A stretch of DNA of 42,364 bases from W11650 sp041844915 (GTDB lineage: Bacteria; Bacillota; Clostridia; Lachnospirales; Vallitaleaceae), in assembly GCA_041844915.1 (NCBI GenBank), contig JBGZBY010000062.1:1-42364 (forward strand), written 5' to 3'. The translations under genes and the position numbers were made by a program. The notes beneath the pieces are model-generated. The model was not told the DNA's origin. It saw nothing but the letters and a program-made list of their open reading frames with translations, and did not search any database. Below, piece by piece: positions 31,394-40,182 of the stretch (position 1 is its first letter; every line of letters starts with the position of its first letter).

Positions 31394-32230
31394 ATGAAAG
31401 AACCGAAGAGGATAAAAAATATAATTATTATTTTAGGAATTTTGGCATTGCTGATGAGCTTTTTAACCAACGGTAATTCCGGCTTTCTGGGCAATGCGAT
31501 TTCCTTTTTTGCAACACCGATTCAAAAGATCGGTCATGAGCTGATGGGGCGTTTGAACAGCTCGTGGGAGGATGTAAAGGATTTGCAGGCTTTGCAGGCG
31601 GAAAATGAAGAGCTTAAAAAGCAAATTGACACTTTGCGCTACGAAAAAAAGCTTTTGGAGCAGGAAAAAAACGAGCTGGATCGTTTAAGGGAATTGTATC
31701 AGCTGGACAAGCGCTATGCTGATTATCCCAAAACCGGTGCCAGAGTGATCGGAAAAAATCCGGGCAACTGGTACGAAACCTTTGTGATAGATAAAGGAAG
31801 CGCACATGGGATGAAGGTTGACATGGTGGTTACTGCCGGCAACGGCTTGGTTGGCAAGATTATTCAGGTAAGAGAGCTGGATTCCACAGTAATTTCCCTG
31901 ATTGACGAGTTGTCCGGCATTAGCGCAAAAATTCTTAGAACCTCTGATTTGTGTACGGTTTCCGGCAGCAAAAGCTTGGGACAGGAGGGAATGGCGCTGA
32001 TTGAGCAAATGGCGGAGGATACTCATTTAATTATCGGCGATGAGATCGTAACCTCTCATTTGGGTAAAATTTATCCTCCCGGCATCCTGATCGGCACGGT
32101 GAAGGATATCAATGTCAATCCCAATAAATTGTCAAAAACCGCCGTCTTGGAGCCGGCTGTTGATTTTAAGCACTTAGAGGAGGTGCTGGTCATCATCGGC
32201 GAGGGCGGAGAAGCGGAGAATGAGGAATGA
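31394..32230 (+). CDS. mreC: Rod shape-determining protein MreC
   Basis: Outer part of the elongasome, linking MreB-type filaments with PBP2 and RodA. The 278 residues start with a short inside segment, one membrane helix (about 9-27) and a coiled coil at about 58-100 (LQAENEELKKQI, then LEQEKNELDRL). Two beta domains follow, with the family segments GARVIGKNPGNWYETFVIDKGS and NGLVGKI. No mreB is in the window. It overlaps mreD by 4 bases. The start ATG at 31394 has only a weak upstream site. Confidence 0.94.
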   Translation: MKEPKRIKNIIIILGILALLMSFLTNGNSGFLGNAISFFATPIQKIGHELMGRLNSSWEDVKDLQALQAENEELKKQIDTLRYEKKLLEQEKNELDRLRELYQLDKRYADYPKTGARVIGKNPGNWYETFVIDKGSAHGMKVDMVVTAGNGLVGKIIQVRELDSTVISLIDELSGISAKILRTSDLCTVSGSKSLGQEGMALIEQMAEDTHLIIGDEIVTSHLGKIYPPGILIGTVKDINVNPNKLSKTAVLEPAVDFKHLEEVLVIIGEGGEAENEE

Positions 32231-32748
32231 AACGGGGAGCTGTTTGCGTCCTTTTGATAGGACTGATTTATTTTTTGCAGACCACAGTGTTTACTTGGGG
32301 GGCGATCAACGGGATTCGACCCAATTTTATCATTGTGTCGATTACCCTGATTGCCTTTTTGCGGGGAGAATACTATGGCTTGGCTTTTGGAGCGCCGCTG
32401 GGGCTTTTAATGGATATTTTTTTTGGTCCAAGGCTCGGTTCGAATTTTTTTCTGTATTCTTGTATCGGCCTTTTGACCGGTAAGACCTACTATGTGTTTT
32501 CTAAGGAAAACTTTATGTTTCCTCTGCTGATTATCGCCTTAGCGGATATCGGCTACAATCTGGTGGTTTATGTTATTGGATATTTATTCCGAGGCAATTT
32601 GGACTTTATTTATTTTCTGGGAAGAATCATTCTGCCGGATACGATATATACGGTTTTGGTCGGAGTGATTTTCTACCGGCTGTTTGTTTTTGTGCATCAA
32701 AAATTTCTGAAATTGGAAAAAAATCAAGAAGAGAGTGAGCTGCAATGA
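32227..32748 (+). CDS. mreD: Rod shape-determining protein MreD
   Basis: Integral membrane partner of MreC. The 173 residues are almost all hydrophobic with about five helices. Segments RPNFIIVSITLIAFLRGEYYGLAFGAPLGLLMDIFFGPRLG (first half) and KTYYVFS match the family. The start lies in the mreC stop (ATGA overlap) and its stop overlaps the mrdA start, so mreC, mreD and mrdA are translationally coupled. Confidence 0.93.
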   Translation: MKRGAVCVLLIGLIYFLQTTVFTWGAINGIRPNFIIVSITLIAFLRGEYYGLAFGAPLGLLMDIFFGPRLGSNFFLYSCIGLLTGKTYYVFSKENFMFPLLIIALADIGYNLVVYVIGYLFRGNLDFIYFLGRIILPDTIYTVLVGVIFYRLFVFVHQKFLKLEKNQEESELQ

Positions 32749-35516
32749 AAGAAATTTTAAAATTCCTTCTTTCTTTGGTGACCCATCGAATGGTGGTGTT
32801 GCTTTTTGTTATCGTTTTTGCATTCAGCGTTTTGATTGCCCGTCTTTTTCAAATGCAGATTGTCAATGGACAAAAATTTGACGATGAATTTGAATTAAAG
32901 GTTTTGCGCGAGGTGGCGCTCGACGGGCGACGAGGCAATATTTTTGACCGCAATGGAGTTCCGCTGACCGAAAACCAGATCGCCTACAGCGTTACCTATG
33001 ATACCGGCGTTTATACCAAAAATCAGCTTGAGGATCTGCTTACCTTTTCCCGTATTATGATTCGCAATGGAGAATTTTTGAATATTGATTTCCCCATATT
33101 TTTGGATGAGGACAAGGAATTTCGTTATAAGGCGGAGCTTAGTGAGGCTAGGATAGCCAGATTTCAAAAGGATTTGGAATTGAAGGCAGAAAGCGGTTCG
33201 GCCAGTCAGGCAATCGCAGAGCTTGGCTGGCGCTGGTTTAAAAATTCCTTCAAGGAGGAAGCCGAGTATGACAAATGGCTGGCAGAGCTTTCTCCGGAGG
33301 AAAGTCTTTATCTGATTTCGCTGCGTTATGCCATTTGGGCGAACGGCTATTATAAGTTTATTCCGGAAAAAATAGCTCGAAACATTAAAACAGAGACCCT
33401 AGCGGAGCTTCAGGAAAACAGAGAAAAGCTGCCCGGCTTTCAGATTGTAGAGGATTACAACCGCGTGTATTTTTATCCGGAATATTTTTCCCATATCATT
33501 GGCTATATTGGCTCGATCAATGAAGAAACCTTTCAGGAATATGAAGAATACGGCTACAGTCGAGAGGATCAGGTTGGCAGGATTGGGATTGAAAAAAGCA
33601 TGGAGCTGATGTTGCATGGCGCCAAAGGCTATCAGACGGTGGAGGTCGATAGCTTGGGCAGAATTAAAAAGGTGCTTGATACAGTCGAGGCTAGGGGTGG
33701 AAAAAATATTTTCCTGACCATTGATAAGGAATTGCAGATTCAAACTCAAGATATTTTGGTGCGGCAGATGGCAAATATTATAAAAACCAGACTGGTGCTG
33801 AAAGCGGGACAAAACAAGGATCGGACGGCGCCTCTTTTAAAGGATGCCTACATCAACCTGGTGGAAAACAGTACCATTGATCTAAACCGTATTTTACAGG
33901 CGGCGCCGGAGGGAGAAAACCAGACCTATCAGGCATCCCTGAACAAAGCGGTGCAAAGCTATAAACAAAAGCGGTTAGAGAAAATTCGCAGGGCGCTGGA
34001 AAATTCAGATATTCCCGCCAATACGGATTTACAGGATTTTTGGGCATATTATCTCGAAGCACTTGTGCAGGATGGGATTTTGAGCAAGGACTACAAGAAA
34101 ACTACGGGCTATGCCGATTTTGAGCAAAATGCCATTAGCTTTAAGGGACTTTTGGAATTTTACTTTAAAGAAGGCTTTATTCTAGCAGAATACAGTTACC
34201 AAGAGATCAGTGCTGAAAAAATTATGGAAAAATATTCGGTGAATTTTACATTTGATAAAAAGCTTTTTATTGAGATGTTGGATAAGGAGCTGCTTCCCTA
34301 TTGGGAGCTATCACTTTTACTGGGGGAGCAGGGGATTGTTGAAATTGACGATGCGACGGTTCAGCTTCTTCGTTCCGGCAGATTAAGCCCTTTGGAATTT
34401 ATGAAGCAGCTGATTGGCAATTTGAAGCTGATGCCGGCGCAGGTTGCGCTTGACCCTTGTACCGGAGCAGCGGTCGTTACTGATGTCAACACCGGCGAAG
34501 TGCTGGCGCTGGCAATGTATCCTAGCTACGATAACAACCGTTTGGTAAATCAGTTTGATAATGACTACTACCGGAAGCTTTTAAATGATAAATCCAATCC
34601 GCTCTATCCGACAGCGACACAGGGGAGAACGGCTCCAGGCTCGACCTTTAAGGTGCTTTCGGCAATCGCCGGTTTGGAGGAGGGGCTTATTAATAAAAAT
34701 ACCTTATTGCCCTGCACCGGTGTTTTTACTAAGCTGACTCCGCATATCAGCTGCTGGATCGGCTCGCTGGGCGGCAGTCATGGTAATATCTCTTTGCGTC
34801 GGGCGCTGGGCGTCAGTTGCAATTCGTATTTCAATGAAATTGGCTATCGACTGGCTACGGAAAAGGGGACTTATGATCCAATGGCAGGTGACGAGGTTTT
34901 ACGTAAATATACAGAGATGTTCGGCTTGTCAACGCTGTCGGGGATTGAGCTGCCGGAGGCTATGCCGATTTCGCCGGGCAGCTTGAATCCGGCCGAGCAT
35001 ATTGCCAATCCGGCGACCGCAGCCATGGGGCAGGAGCAGAATGCTTATTCGGCGGTTCATTTAGCGCGCTATATGAATACGGTGGGCAACGGCGGTACGC
35101 TTTATTACCTGACCTTGATTCATCAGATCAATGAAGCGGATGGAAGCATTTATTATAAGCAGGCTCCGAAAATAGAAGTGGAAACCGGTATTCCCGAGGA
35201 AACCTTTCAGGCTGTTTACGAGGGCATGAGGGATGTAAATTTTTCCTCCTACGGAACGGGAGTTGGTGTGTTTCGAGGCTTTCCGATAGAGGTTGGCGGA
35301 AAAACGGGAACGGCGCAGCAAACGACCTTGCGTGCCGATCACTCGGTGTATGTATCGCTGGCACCGATGTCGGATCCGGAAATTGCCGTGGTGGTTACCT
35401 TGCCCTTCGGCAGCACACCGCTGATTTCCTCGGTAGGAATCACCGGAGCGGTGGCAAAGGATATTTATGCCTACTATTATGAGCTGGAAAAAGAATACGG
35501 AGAATTTGAAAAATAA
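32745..35516 (+). CDS. mrdA: Penicillin-binding protein 2 (elongation transpeptidase), long form
   Basis: Cross-links peptidoglycan during cell elongation with RodA. It is 923 residues, longer than the 600-720 of typical PBP2. One membrane helix (about 15-37) comes first, then the pedestal/dimer domain with GRRGNIFDRNG (near 63) and IGYIGSINEETF. The transpeptidase motifs are intact: Ser633-x-x-Lys636 (APGSTFK), SCN at 691-693, and Lys853-Thr-Gly (GGKTGTAQQ). The extra length is a helical, charged region of about 200 residues between about 345 and 560, just before the transpeptidase domain. Long PBP2s of this kind occur in Clostridia. It sits between mreD and minC. Confidence 0.93.
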   Translation: MKEILKFLLSLVTHRMVVLLFVIVFAFSVLIARLFQMQIVNGQKFDDEFELKVLREVALDGRRGNIFDRNGVPLTENQIAYSVTYDTGVYTKNQLEDLLTFSRIMIRNGEFLNIDFPIFLDEDKEFRYKAELSEARIARFQKDLELKAESGSASQAIAELGWRWFKNSFKEEAEYDKWLAELSPEESLYLISLRYAIWANGYYKFIPEKIARNIKTETLAELQENREKLPGFQIVEDYNRVYFYPEYFSHIIGYIGSINEETFQEYEEYGYSREDQVGRIGIEKSMELMLHGAKGYQTVEVDSLGRIKKVLDTVEARGGKNIFLTIDKELQIQTQDILVRQMANIIKTRLVLKAGQNKDRTAPLLKDAYINLVENSTIDLNRILQAAPEGENQTYQASLNKAVQSYKQKRLEKIRRALENSDIPANTDLQDFWAYYLEALVQDGILSKDYKKTTGYADFEQNAISFKGLLEFYFKEGFILAEYSYQEISAEKIMEKYSVNFTFDKKLFIEMLDKELLPYWELSLLLGEQGIVEIDDATVQLLRSGRLSPLEFMKQLIGNLKLMPAQVALDPCTGAAVVTDVNTGEVLALAMYPSYDNNRLVNQFDNDYYRKLLNDKSNPLYPTATQGRTAPGSTFKVLSAIAGLEEGLINKNTLLPCTGVFTKLTPHISCWIGSLGGSHGNISLRRALGVSCNSYFNEIGYRLATEKGTYDPMAGDEVLRKYTEMFGLSTLSGIELPEAMPISPGSLNPAEHIANPATAAMGQEQNAYSAVHLARYMNTVGNGGTLYYLTLIHQINEADGSIYYKQAPKIEVETGIPEETFQAVYEGMRDVNFSSYGTGVGVFRGFPIEVGGKTGTAQQTTLRADHSVYVSLAPMSDPEIAVVVTLPFGSTPLISSVGITGAVAKDIYAYYYELEKEYGEFEK

Positions 35517-35517
35517 C

Positions 35518-35546
35518 TATACAAACGAAATGTTTTTATGTATAAT
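35518..35546 (+). promoter_or_regulatory. Promoter of minCDE-rodA
   Basis: TATAAT at 35541-35546 with TATACA at 35518-35523 (spacer 17, weak -35). A 6-bp inverted repeat TGGGAA/TTCCCA follows at 35546-35567. Confidence 0.5.
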
Positions 35547-35650
35547 GGGAATAAAGAATTTTTCCCATGTGTTTTTGAGCGCGGCTTTTGTTTTTGTCTG
35601 ACGGCAAAGAGAGAGCAGAAATGGATTTAGAAAGCGAGGGTTAAGTCCTT

Positions 35651-36322
35651 ATGAGCAAAGAAGCGATTTCCATCAAGGGAAGTCAGGACGGTCTTATTCT
35701 CCATGTGGAGGAAAATGCCGGACTATCGGATATGATTTCCGCCCTACAAAAGAAATTGGTTCAGGCAAACGGATATTTTGACCATGCCGAGATTGCTTTG
35801 GAATTTTCCGGCAAGGTATTGTCCGAAACGGAAAAGCATGAGCTTTTAGAGGTCATTCGGAGCTTTTCCAAAATGAATATTATTTCGGTGTCGGATTATG
35901 GGAAAAAGGAATACGCTGTGTTGGCTGAAAGGCTCACGGAATTGCAGCAGCTTTTGGTAGACGCGCAGGCAAAGGGGATTACTTTTCATAATGGCACACT
36001 TCGATCAGGACAGAGCCTGTCGGCGGAAACGGCGCTGGTTATTTTGGGAGATGTCAATAACGGCGCGATTGTCAGTGCGAGCGGCAGTGTCATTGTTTTG
36101 GGAAAGCTTAGAGGCGTAGTCAATTGCGGGCTTTCCGGCAAGCAAAATGCGTTTGTCTTTGCCATAGAGATGCGTCCGACGCTTTTGCAGATTAATAATA
36201 TCTATGGTCGCTTTGAGGCTGGCGGCGGGGCTGGCGGCGATCCGATGATCGCATATGTTCATGCTCAGCAAATCGCCATTGAGCCGATTTCTCACAGCAT
36301 TAGTAAAAATTTGGAGCTATAA
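35651..36322 (+). CDS. minC: Septum site-determining protein MinC
   Basis: Blocks FtsZ ring assembly away from midcell. The 223 residues have an alpha/beta N-terminal domain (1-105) and the C-terminal beta-helix dimer domain (about 110-210), with the run NGTLRSGQSLSAETALVILGDVNNGAIVSASGSVIVLGKLRG and AGGGAGGDPMIAYVHAQQIAIEP. The conserved RSGQ and GDVNNGA patterns support the call. It is the first gene of minCDE; minD follows after 16 bases. A GAGGGTTAAGTCC leader gives a weak site. Confidence 0.92.
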   Translation: MSKEAISIKGSQDGLILHVEENAGLSDMISALQKKLVQANGYFDHAEIALEFSGKVLSETEKHELLEVIRSFSKMNIISVSDYGKKEYAVLAERLTELQQLLVDAQAKGITFHNGTLRSGQSLSAETALVILGDVNNGAIVSASGSVIVLGKLRGVVNCGLSGKQNAFVFAIEMRPTLLQINNIYGRFEAGGGAGGDPMIAYVHAQQIAIEPISHSISKNLEL

Positions 36323-36338
36323 GCATAAGGAGTAGAAA

Positions 36339-37136
36339 ATGAGTGAAGTAATTGTAGTAACATCCGGTAAAGGCGGAGTAGGAAAAACGACGACCACTGC
36401 CAATATTGGCTCCGGGCTTGCGTTAAGCGGCAAAAAAGTAGTGCTTGTCGATGCCGACATCGGATTGCGCAATCTGGATGTGGTGCTGGGCTTGGAGAAC
36501 AGAATCGTATATAATATTGTCGATGTTGTCGAAGGCAATTGCCGGGTAGCGCAGGCGCTGATTCGGGATAAGAAAAATCAAAATCTTTATCTGCTTCCGG
36601 CGGCTCAGACAAGGGATAAAGATTCGGTCAACCCAGAGCAGATGAAAAAGCTTACCGAGGAGCTGAGAGCAGAATTTGACTATGTCATTATTGATTCGCC
36701 GGCAGGAATTGAGCAGGGCTTTAAAAATTCGATTGCCGCAGCTGATCGGGCTTTGATTGTCACCACTCCCGAAATTTCGGCGATTCGCGACGCCGATCGC
36801 ATTATTGGCTTATTAGAGGCAAATGAAATCAAAAACAATCGTCTGATTGTCAATCGTCTGCGTCCAGATATGGTCAGACGCGGTGAAATGATGTCGGTAG
36901 ACGATGTAGTTGAAATTTTGGCGATTGACCTGATCGGCGTAGTGCCGGACGATGAAAATGTTGTTATCTCTACCAATACCGGAGATCCGATTGTCTTGAA
37001 ATTTGAAAATTCACTGGCAGGCAGAGCGTATTTGAACATTGCGCAGAGAATCATGGGCAATGAGGTGGAGTACCTCAATCTGTTTGAGCAAAAGAGTCTG
37101 TTCCAGCGGATTGTCAATGCGTTCAAGGGGAATTAG
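36339..37136 (+). CDS. minD: Septum site-determining ATPase MinD
   Basis: Membrane-binding ATPase that recruits MinC and is driven off the membrane by MinE. The 265 residues have the deviant Walker A SGKGGVGKTT at 8-17, the DADIGLRNLDVVLG switch, and IIDSPAGIE. The C-terminal amphipathic helix that docks on the membrane is visible (FQRIVNAFKGN). minE follows directly, with its ribosome binding site overlapping the minD stop (TAGGAGG). Confidence 0.97.
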   Translation: MSEVIVVTSGKGGVGKTTTTANIGSGLALSGKKVVLVDADIGLRNLDVVLGLENRIVYNIVDVVEGNCRVAQALIRDKKNQNLYLLPAAQTRDKDSVNPEQMKKLTEELRAEFDYVIIDSPAGIEQGFKNSIAAADRALIVTTPEISAIRDADRIIGLLEANEIKNNRLIVNRLRPDMVRRGEMMSVDDVVEILAIDLIGVVPDDENVVISTNTGDPIVLKFENSLAGRAYLNIAQRIMGNEVEYLNLFEQKSLFQRIVNAFKGN

Positions 37137-37146
37137 GAGGTGCGGT

Positions 37147-37422
37147 ATGGGATTTATGGATTTTTTTAAGAAAAAGGACACCTCGAAGGATATTGCCAAG
37201 GATCGTTTAAAGCTGGTTTTGATCCATGATCGGGCGGACTGCAACACCGAACTGCTAGAAATGATTCGAGCCGATATTTTGGAAGTAATAAAGAAATACA
37301 TGGATTATGATGAAAGAGAAATGGATATTAAGATCGGGACAACCGAATCGGATATGTCAAACTCTCCCGTACCGGCGTTGTTTGCTAACATACCGATCAA
37401 AAATATCCATAAGCCCAGATAA
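37147..37422 (+). CDS. minE: Cell division topological specificity factor MinE
   Basis: Stimulates the MinD ATPase so that MinCD is kept from midcell, often by oscillation. The 91 residues start MGFMDFFKKK, an N-terminal membrane-targeting helix. The RLKLVLIHDRA segment follows as the MinD-binding helix/strand, and DILEVIKKYMDYDEREMDIKI is the dimer fold. ATG 37147 is chosen because AGGAGG lies 6 bases upstream; longer readings upstream overlap minD. The stop overlaps the rodA start (TAATG). Confidence 0.94.
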   Translation: MGFMDFFKKKDTSKDIAKDRLKLVLIHDRADCNTELLEMIRADILEVIKKYMDYDEREMDIKIGTTESDMSNSPVPALFANIPIKNIHKPR

Positions 37423-38558
37423 TGTTTAAGAAGTATCAAATTCGGCGTTTCGACTGGCTGAGCCTTTTGCTGGTAATGACAATTGTCGGAATCGGCATTG
37501 TTGCAATCAGCAGCGCCACGCATGGAACGGATTATTATGTTAAAAGGCAGCTTTTAGGGTTTGGAACAGGCTTTGTGCTGCTGCTGTTAGCTACCTTTGT
37601 GGACTATCATTTCATTTCTAAGCTGTCGCCCTTGATTTATTTGTTGAATCTGGGGCTTTTGCTGGCAGTCTGGAAATTTGGGGAATCCAAATACGGCGGA
37701 ACACGATGGCTTGCCATTGCTGGCTTTCAAATTCAGCCCTCCGAATTCGGCAAACTTTTTATGATTGTTGTTTTGGCAAAGTATTTTGATCTTTTTAAAG
37801 AGAAGATCAACCATCCCTTAGTTATTTTAGGTTCACTGGGGCTGATTGGGATACCGTTTGTGTTGGTCTTAAAGCAGCCGGATCTATCGACGAGCATGGT
37901 GTTTGTCGTGCTGTTTGCGGTAATGATTTATGGAGCTAAGCTTAGCTATCGGTATATTGCAGCTGCCTTTGCCATTGTCTTGCCTGGAGCGTATTTTTTG
38001 TTTCGCTATATTCAAAGACCGGATCAGCTTTTGCTGAGCGGCAACCAATACCGAAGGGTTATGGCGATGCTGCATCCGCAGGATTTTCCGGATATTTACT
38101 ATCAGACTATCAATTCCATGCAGGCAATAGGGTCGGGTATGCTTACGGGAAAAGGACTTTATCAGGGAAAGCTTCATCAATACGACTATTTGCCGGTGCC
38201 AGAATCGGATTTTATTTTCAGCATTATTGGCGAGGAATTTGGATTCGTAGGCTGTATGGTTCTTTTGACACTATTTTTGTTTTTATTGATTCGCATTTTA
38301 TTGATCATCAAGGACAGTCCGGATATGACCGGTCGTTTGATCGGTATGGGCTATGTGGGGATGCTGACGGCACAGATTTTTATTAACATTGGGGTAACTA
38401 CGGGAATTCTTCCCAACACAGGTCTGCCTTTGCCATATGTCAGCTATGGTATCAGCTCCTTATGGAGCAATATGATAATCATGGGCTTGATTTTAAATAT
38501 CAGCATGCAGCGGACGACGGAGCTGATGAGAAGAAAGGGCGAATTTGAGGTATATTAA
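37422..38558 (+). CDS. rodA: Peptidoglycan polymerase RodA (SEDS family)
   Basis: Polymerises lipid II into glycan strands for elongation and pairs with the PBP2 encoded upstream. The 378 residues have about ten membrane helices. Family motifs are GGTRWLAIAGFQIQPSEFGKL in the fourth region and NTGLPLPYVSYGISSLW near the end; SEDS proteins usually have SYGGSS, here SYGISS. The long outside loop before the last helices has the conserved pattern around VPESDFIFSIIGEEFG. The gene is cotranscribed with minE (1-base overlap) and ends before a structured spacer. Confidence 0.95.
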   Translation: MFKKYQIRRFDWLSLLLVMTIVGIGIVAISSATHGTDYYVKRQLLGFGTGFVLLLLATFVDYHFISKLSPLIYLLNLGLLLAVWKFGESKYGGTRWLAIAGFQIQPSEFGKLFMIVVLAKYFDLFKEKINHPLVILGSLGLIGIPFVLVLKQPDLSTSMVFVVLFAVMIYGAKLSYRYIAAAFAIVLPGAYFLFRYIQRPDQLLLSGNQYRRVMAMLHPQDFPDIYYQTINSMQAIGSGMLTGKGLYQGKLHQYDYLPVPESDFIFSIIGEEFGFVGCMVLLTLFLFLLIRILLIIKDSPDMTGRLIGMGYVGMLTAQIFINIGVTTGILPNTGLPLPYVSYGISSLWSNMIIMGLILNISMQRTTELMRRKGEFEVY

Positions 38559-38607
38559 TTTTGGCTGCAAGGTCAGGGCTTGCATTGAGTGGTATGAGCT
38601 TTGACAG

Positions 38608-38669
38608 GTTCTGCGCAAAGGAGTGCAGAACAGGGTGAAAAAACCAAGTCGCAGTGGGGTAGGACTGCG
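38608..38669 (+). other. Two hairpins in the rodA-mgsA spacer
   Basis: Stems GTTCTGC/GCAGAAC (38608-38614 / 38625-38631) and CGCAGT/ACTGCG (38650-38655 / 38664-38669). No T-run follows either. They may structure the mgsA leader. Confidence 0.45.
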
Positions 38670-38746
38670 GATTTGCGAAGCATAAGGGGAAGGTCAACAG
38701 GCTTTGACATCCCAGCCGTCTTGTTTTGAAGAAAGAGGGGTGGAAC

Positions 38747-39142
38747 ATGAGAATAGGATTGGTGGCGCATAATTCCAAAAAAAAGTTGATGCAAAATTTT
38801 TGCATTGCCTATCGTAATATCCTGCATAAGCATGAATTGTACAGTACTGGTACGACTGGCAGATTGATTGAGGATGTTACGAATTTATCGGTTCACAAGT
38901 ATTTGGCCGGTCATTTAGGCGGAGAGCAGCAGCTTAGTTCAAGGATATCTCATAATGAGATCGACATGGTTATCTTTTTACGGGATCCGATTACGAAGCA
39001 GCTTCATGAGCCGGATATTTCAACGATTGTATCTATGTGCGATATGCATAATATTCCGGTGGCGACGAATTTAGCTACAGCAGAGCTTTTGATTAAGGCT
39101 TTGGAACGCGGTGATTTGGAATGGCGTGAAATTATTCGGTAA
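38747..39142 (+). CDS. mgsA: Methylglyoxal synthase with altered active-site residue
   Basis: Turns dihydroxyacetone phosphate into methylglyoxal and phosphate, a bypass of lower glycolysis. ATG 38747 is chosen (131 residues) because GAGGGG lies just upstream and the family begins with the strand IGLVAHN. Conserved: TGTTG phosphate loop, Asp80, His87 and Asp90 (matching E. coli Asp91, His98 and Asp101). The catalytic base of E. coli, Asp71 in GGDQQ, is Glu60 here (GGEQQ). The residue is still acidic, but the change is unusual for the family as I know it. Activity cannot be judged from sequence. Confidence 0.9.
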   Translation: MRIGLVAHNSKKKLMQNFCIAYRNILHKHELYSTGTTGRLIEDVTNLSVHKYLAGHLGGEQQLSSRISHNEIDMVIFLRDPITKQLHEPDISTIVSMCDMHNIPVATNLATAELLIKALERGDLEWREIIR

Positions 39143-39164
39143 ATTATAAAATAGGATGAACAAG

Positions 39165-39188
39165 AGGCGGACGAGGGTTCGCCTTTTT
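39165..39188 (+). terminator. Terminator after mgsA
   Basis: 7-bp stem (AGGCGGA / TTCGCCT with one G-T pair), 6-base loop, then TTTT. Confidence 0.8.
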
Positions 39189-39258
39189 GCTGTGAATGAC
39201 ATTTTTGAGGACTGTTAGCGGCGGAGCGGCTGCCCTCAAATAAACATGACAAACCATA

Positions 39259-39363
39259 AAAAAAGACTATGGTTCGGCATAATCCGCGCCGATTTCCCAA
39301 AAAACAGTTTTTTCAGTCTGATTTTTGAAAATCAGCGCAAACAGTAGATCCATAGTCTTTTTT
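39259..39363. repeat. 105-bp element with 14-bp perfect terminal inverted repeats
   Basis: Ends AAAAAAGACTATGG (39259-39272) and its exact complement (39350-39363), with an inner 8-bp hairpin CTGATTTT/AAAATCAG at 39318-39335. T-runs lie at both outer ends, so it could end transcripts from both sides. The remaining spacer (39189-39498) shows no gene. Confidence 0.7.
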
Positions 39364-39498
39364 CTTTGCGCTTGTGTTTCACATGCGTTTTTACGCGTAT
39401 CCCTATGTGCGCTTTTACAAGTGTTTTTATGTATATCTTTACGAATATTTTAGGCGTGTAGAAAATATTGCTGTTTTCCGCGTTTTATTGCTTGTAGC

Positions 39499-39918
39499 TT
39501 ATTCTGCCTGTTCAAATTCCTTAAAAACAGCGGGCAACTTTTCAAAGGCGCAGCCGATTCCAAGCGTAAGATTAATACCAAATTTATCGACAACAAGCTT
39601 TAGTTTTTCTACGAATTTTTCAGGATTATCAATTTGGCTTAAATTAGCCAGTTTAAGAAGGCCATCAACATAAACATCGCTGATGTCGCTGTCACGAGAG
39701 AGGATTCCGCAGAGGAAGCCGAAGAATTCATTGTGATTGTCGATCGGAAAATCAGAAGTGCTGATATAACGAACCTGATGCTTTAATTCATACATATGAG
39801 AGCCGTCGCTATCAATAAATACCACATGTCCGTTGGTTACTTTTAAATTTTCATTTGCCATCGCGATTAAGCTTTTGCTTTTGCCTTCTCCCGTCGCCTT
39901 TGTGACTACTCTTATCAT
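39499..39918 (-). CDS. Small P-loop-like protein, function unknown
   Basis: 139 residues from the ATG at 39918, chosen because AGGAGG stands 9 bases upstream; an ATG two codons earlier is only 3 bases from it. The N-terminus MIRVVTKATGEGKSKSL looks like a shortened P-loop (only three residues before GKS), and FIDSDG and DVYVDG could be acidic strand ends. No membrane helix or cysteine cluster. Similar small proteins in Clostridia are often labelled PilT-like; I cannot confirm any function. It lies alone on the minus strand between an inverted-repeat element and the cytidylate-kinase-like gene. Confidence 0.6.
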   Translation of the reverse strand: MIRVVTKATGEGKSKSLIAMANENLKVTNGHVVFIDSDGSHMYELKHQVRYISTSDFPIDNHNEFFGFLCGILSRDSDISDVYVDGLLKLANLSQIDNPEKFVEKLKLVVDKFGINLTLGIGCAFEKLPAVFKEFEQAE

Positions 39919-40182
39919 AATCATTTACCTCCTGATTTGTCAAAATATAATGTAAAGATTTTAAGCTGCATGCATGGAACGCGTATATGCCAGATGGCAT
40001 CTGCTTCGCTGCCCTTTGGTGCGATTGCAGAGGAAGCGTTCATGGTCAGGTATATTTGTTAGGATATATATACATTCTCTAAAAAAATCGGATTTCCTTT
40101 TTTATTTTTAGAAAAAATGTATTTTCCCTCTAAAAGCCGCTTTCAAAGGAAGCAAGCGCTTTGCTGCGTTTGCTTCTTTGCT

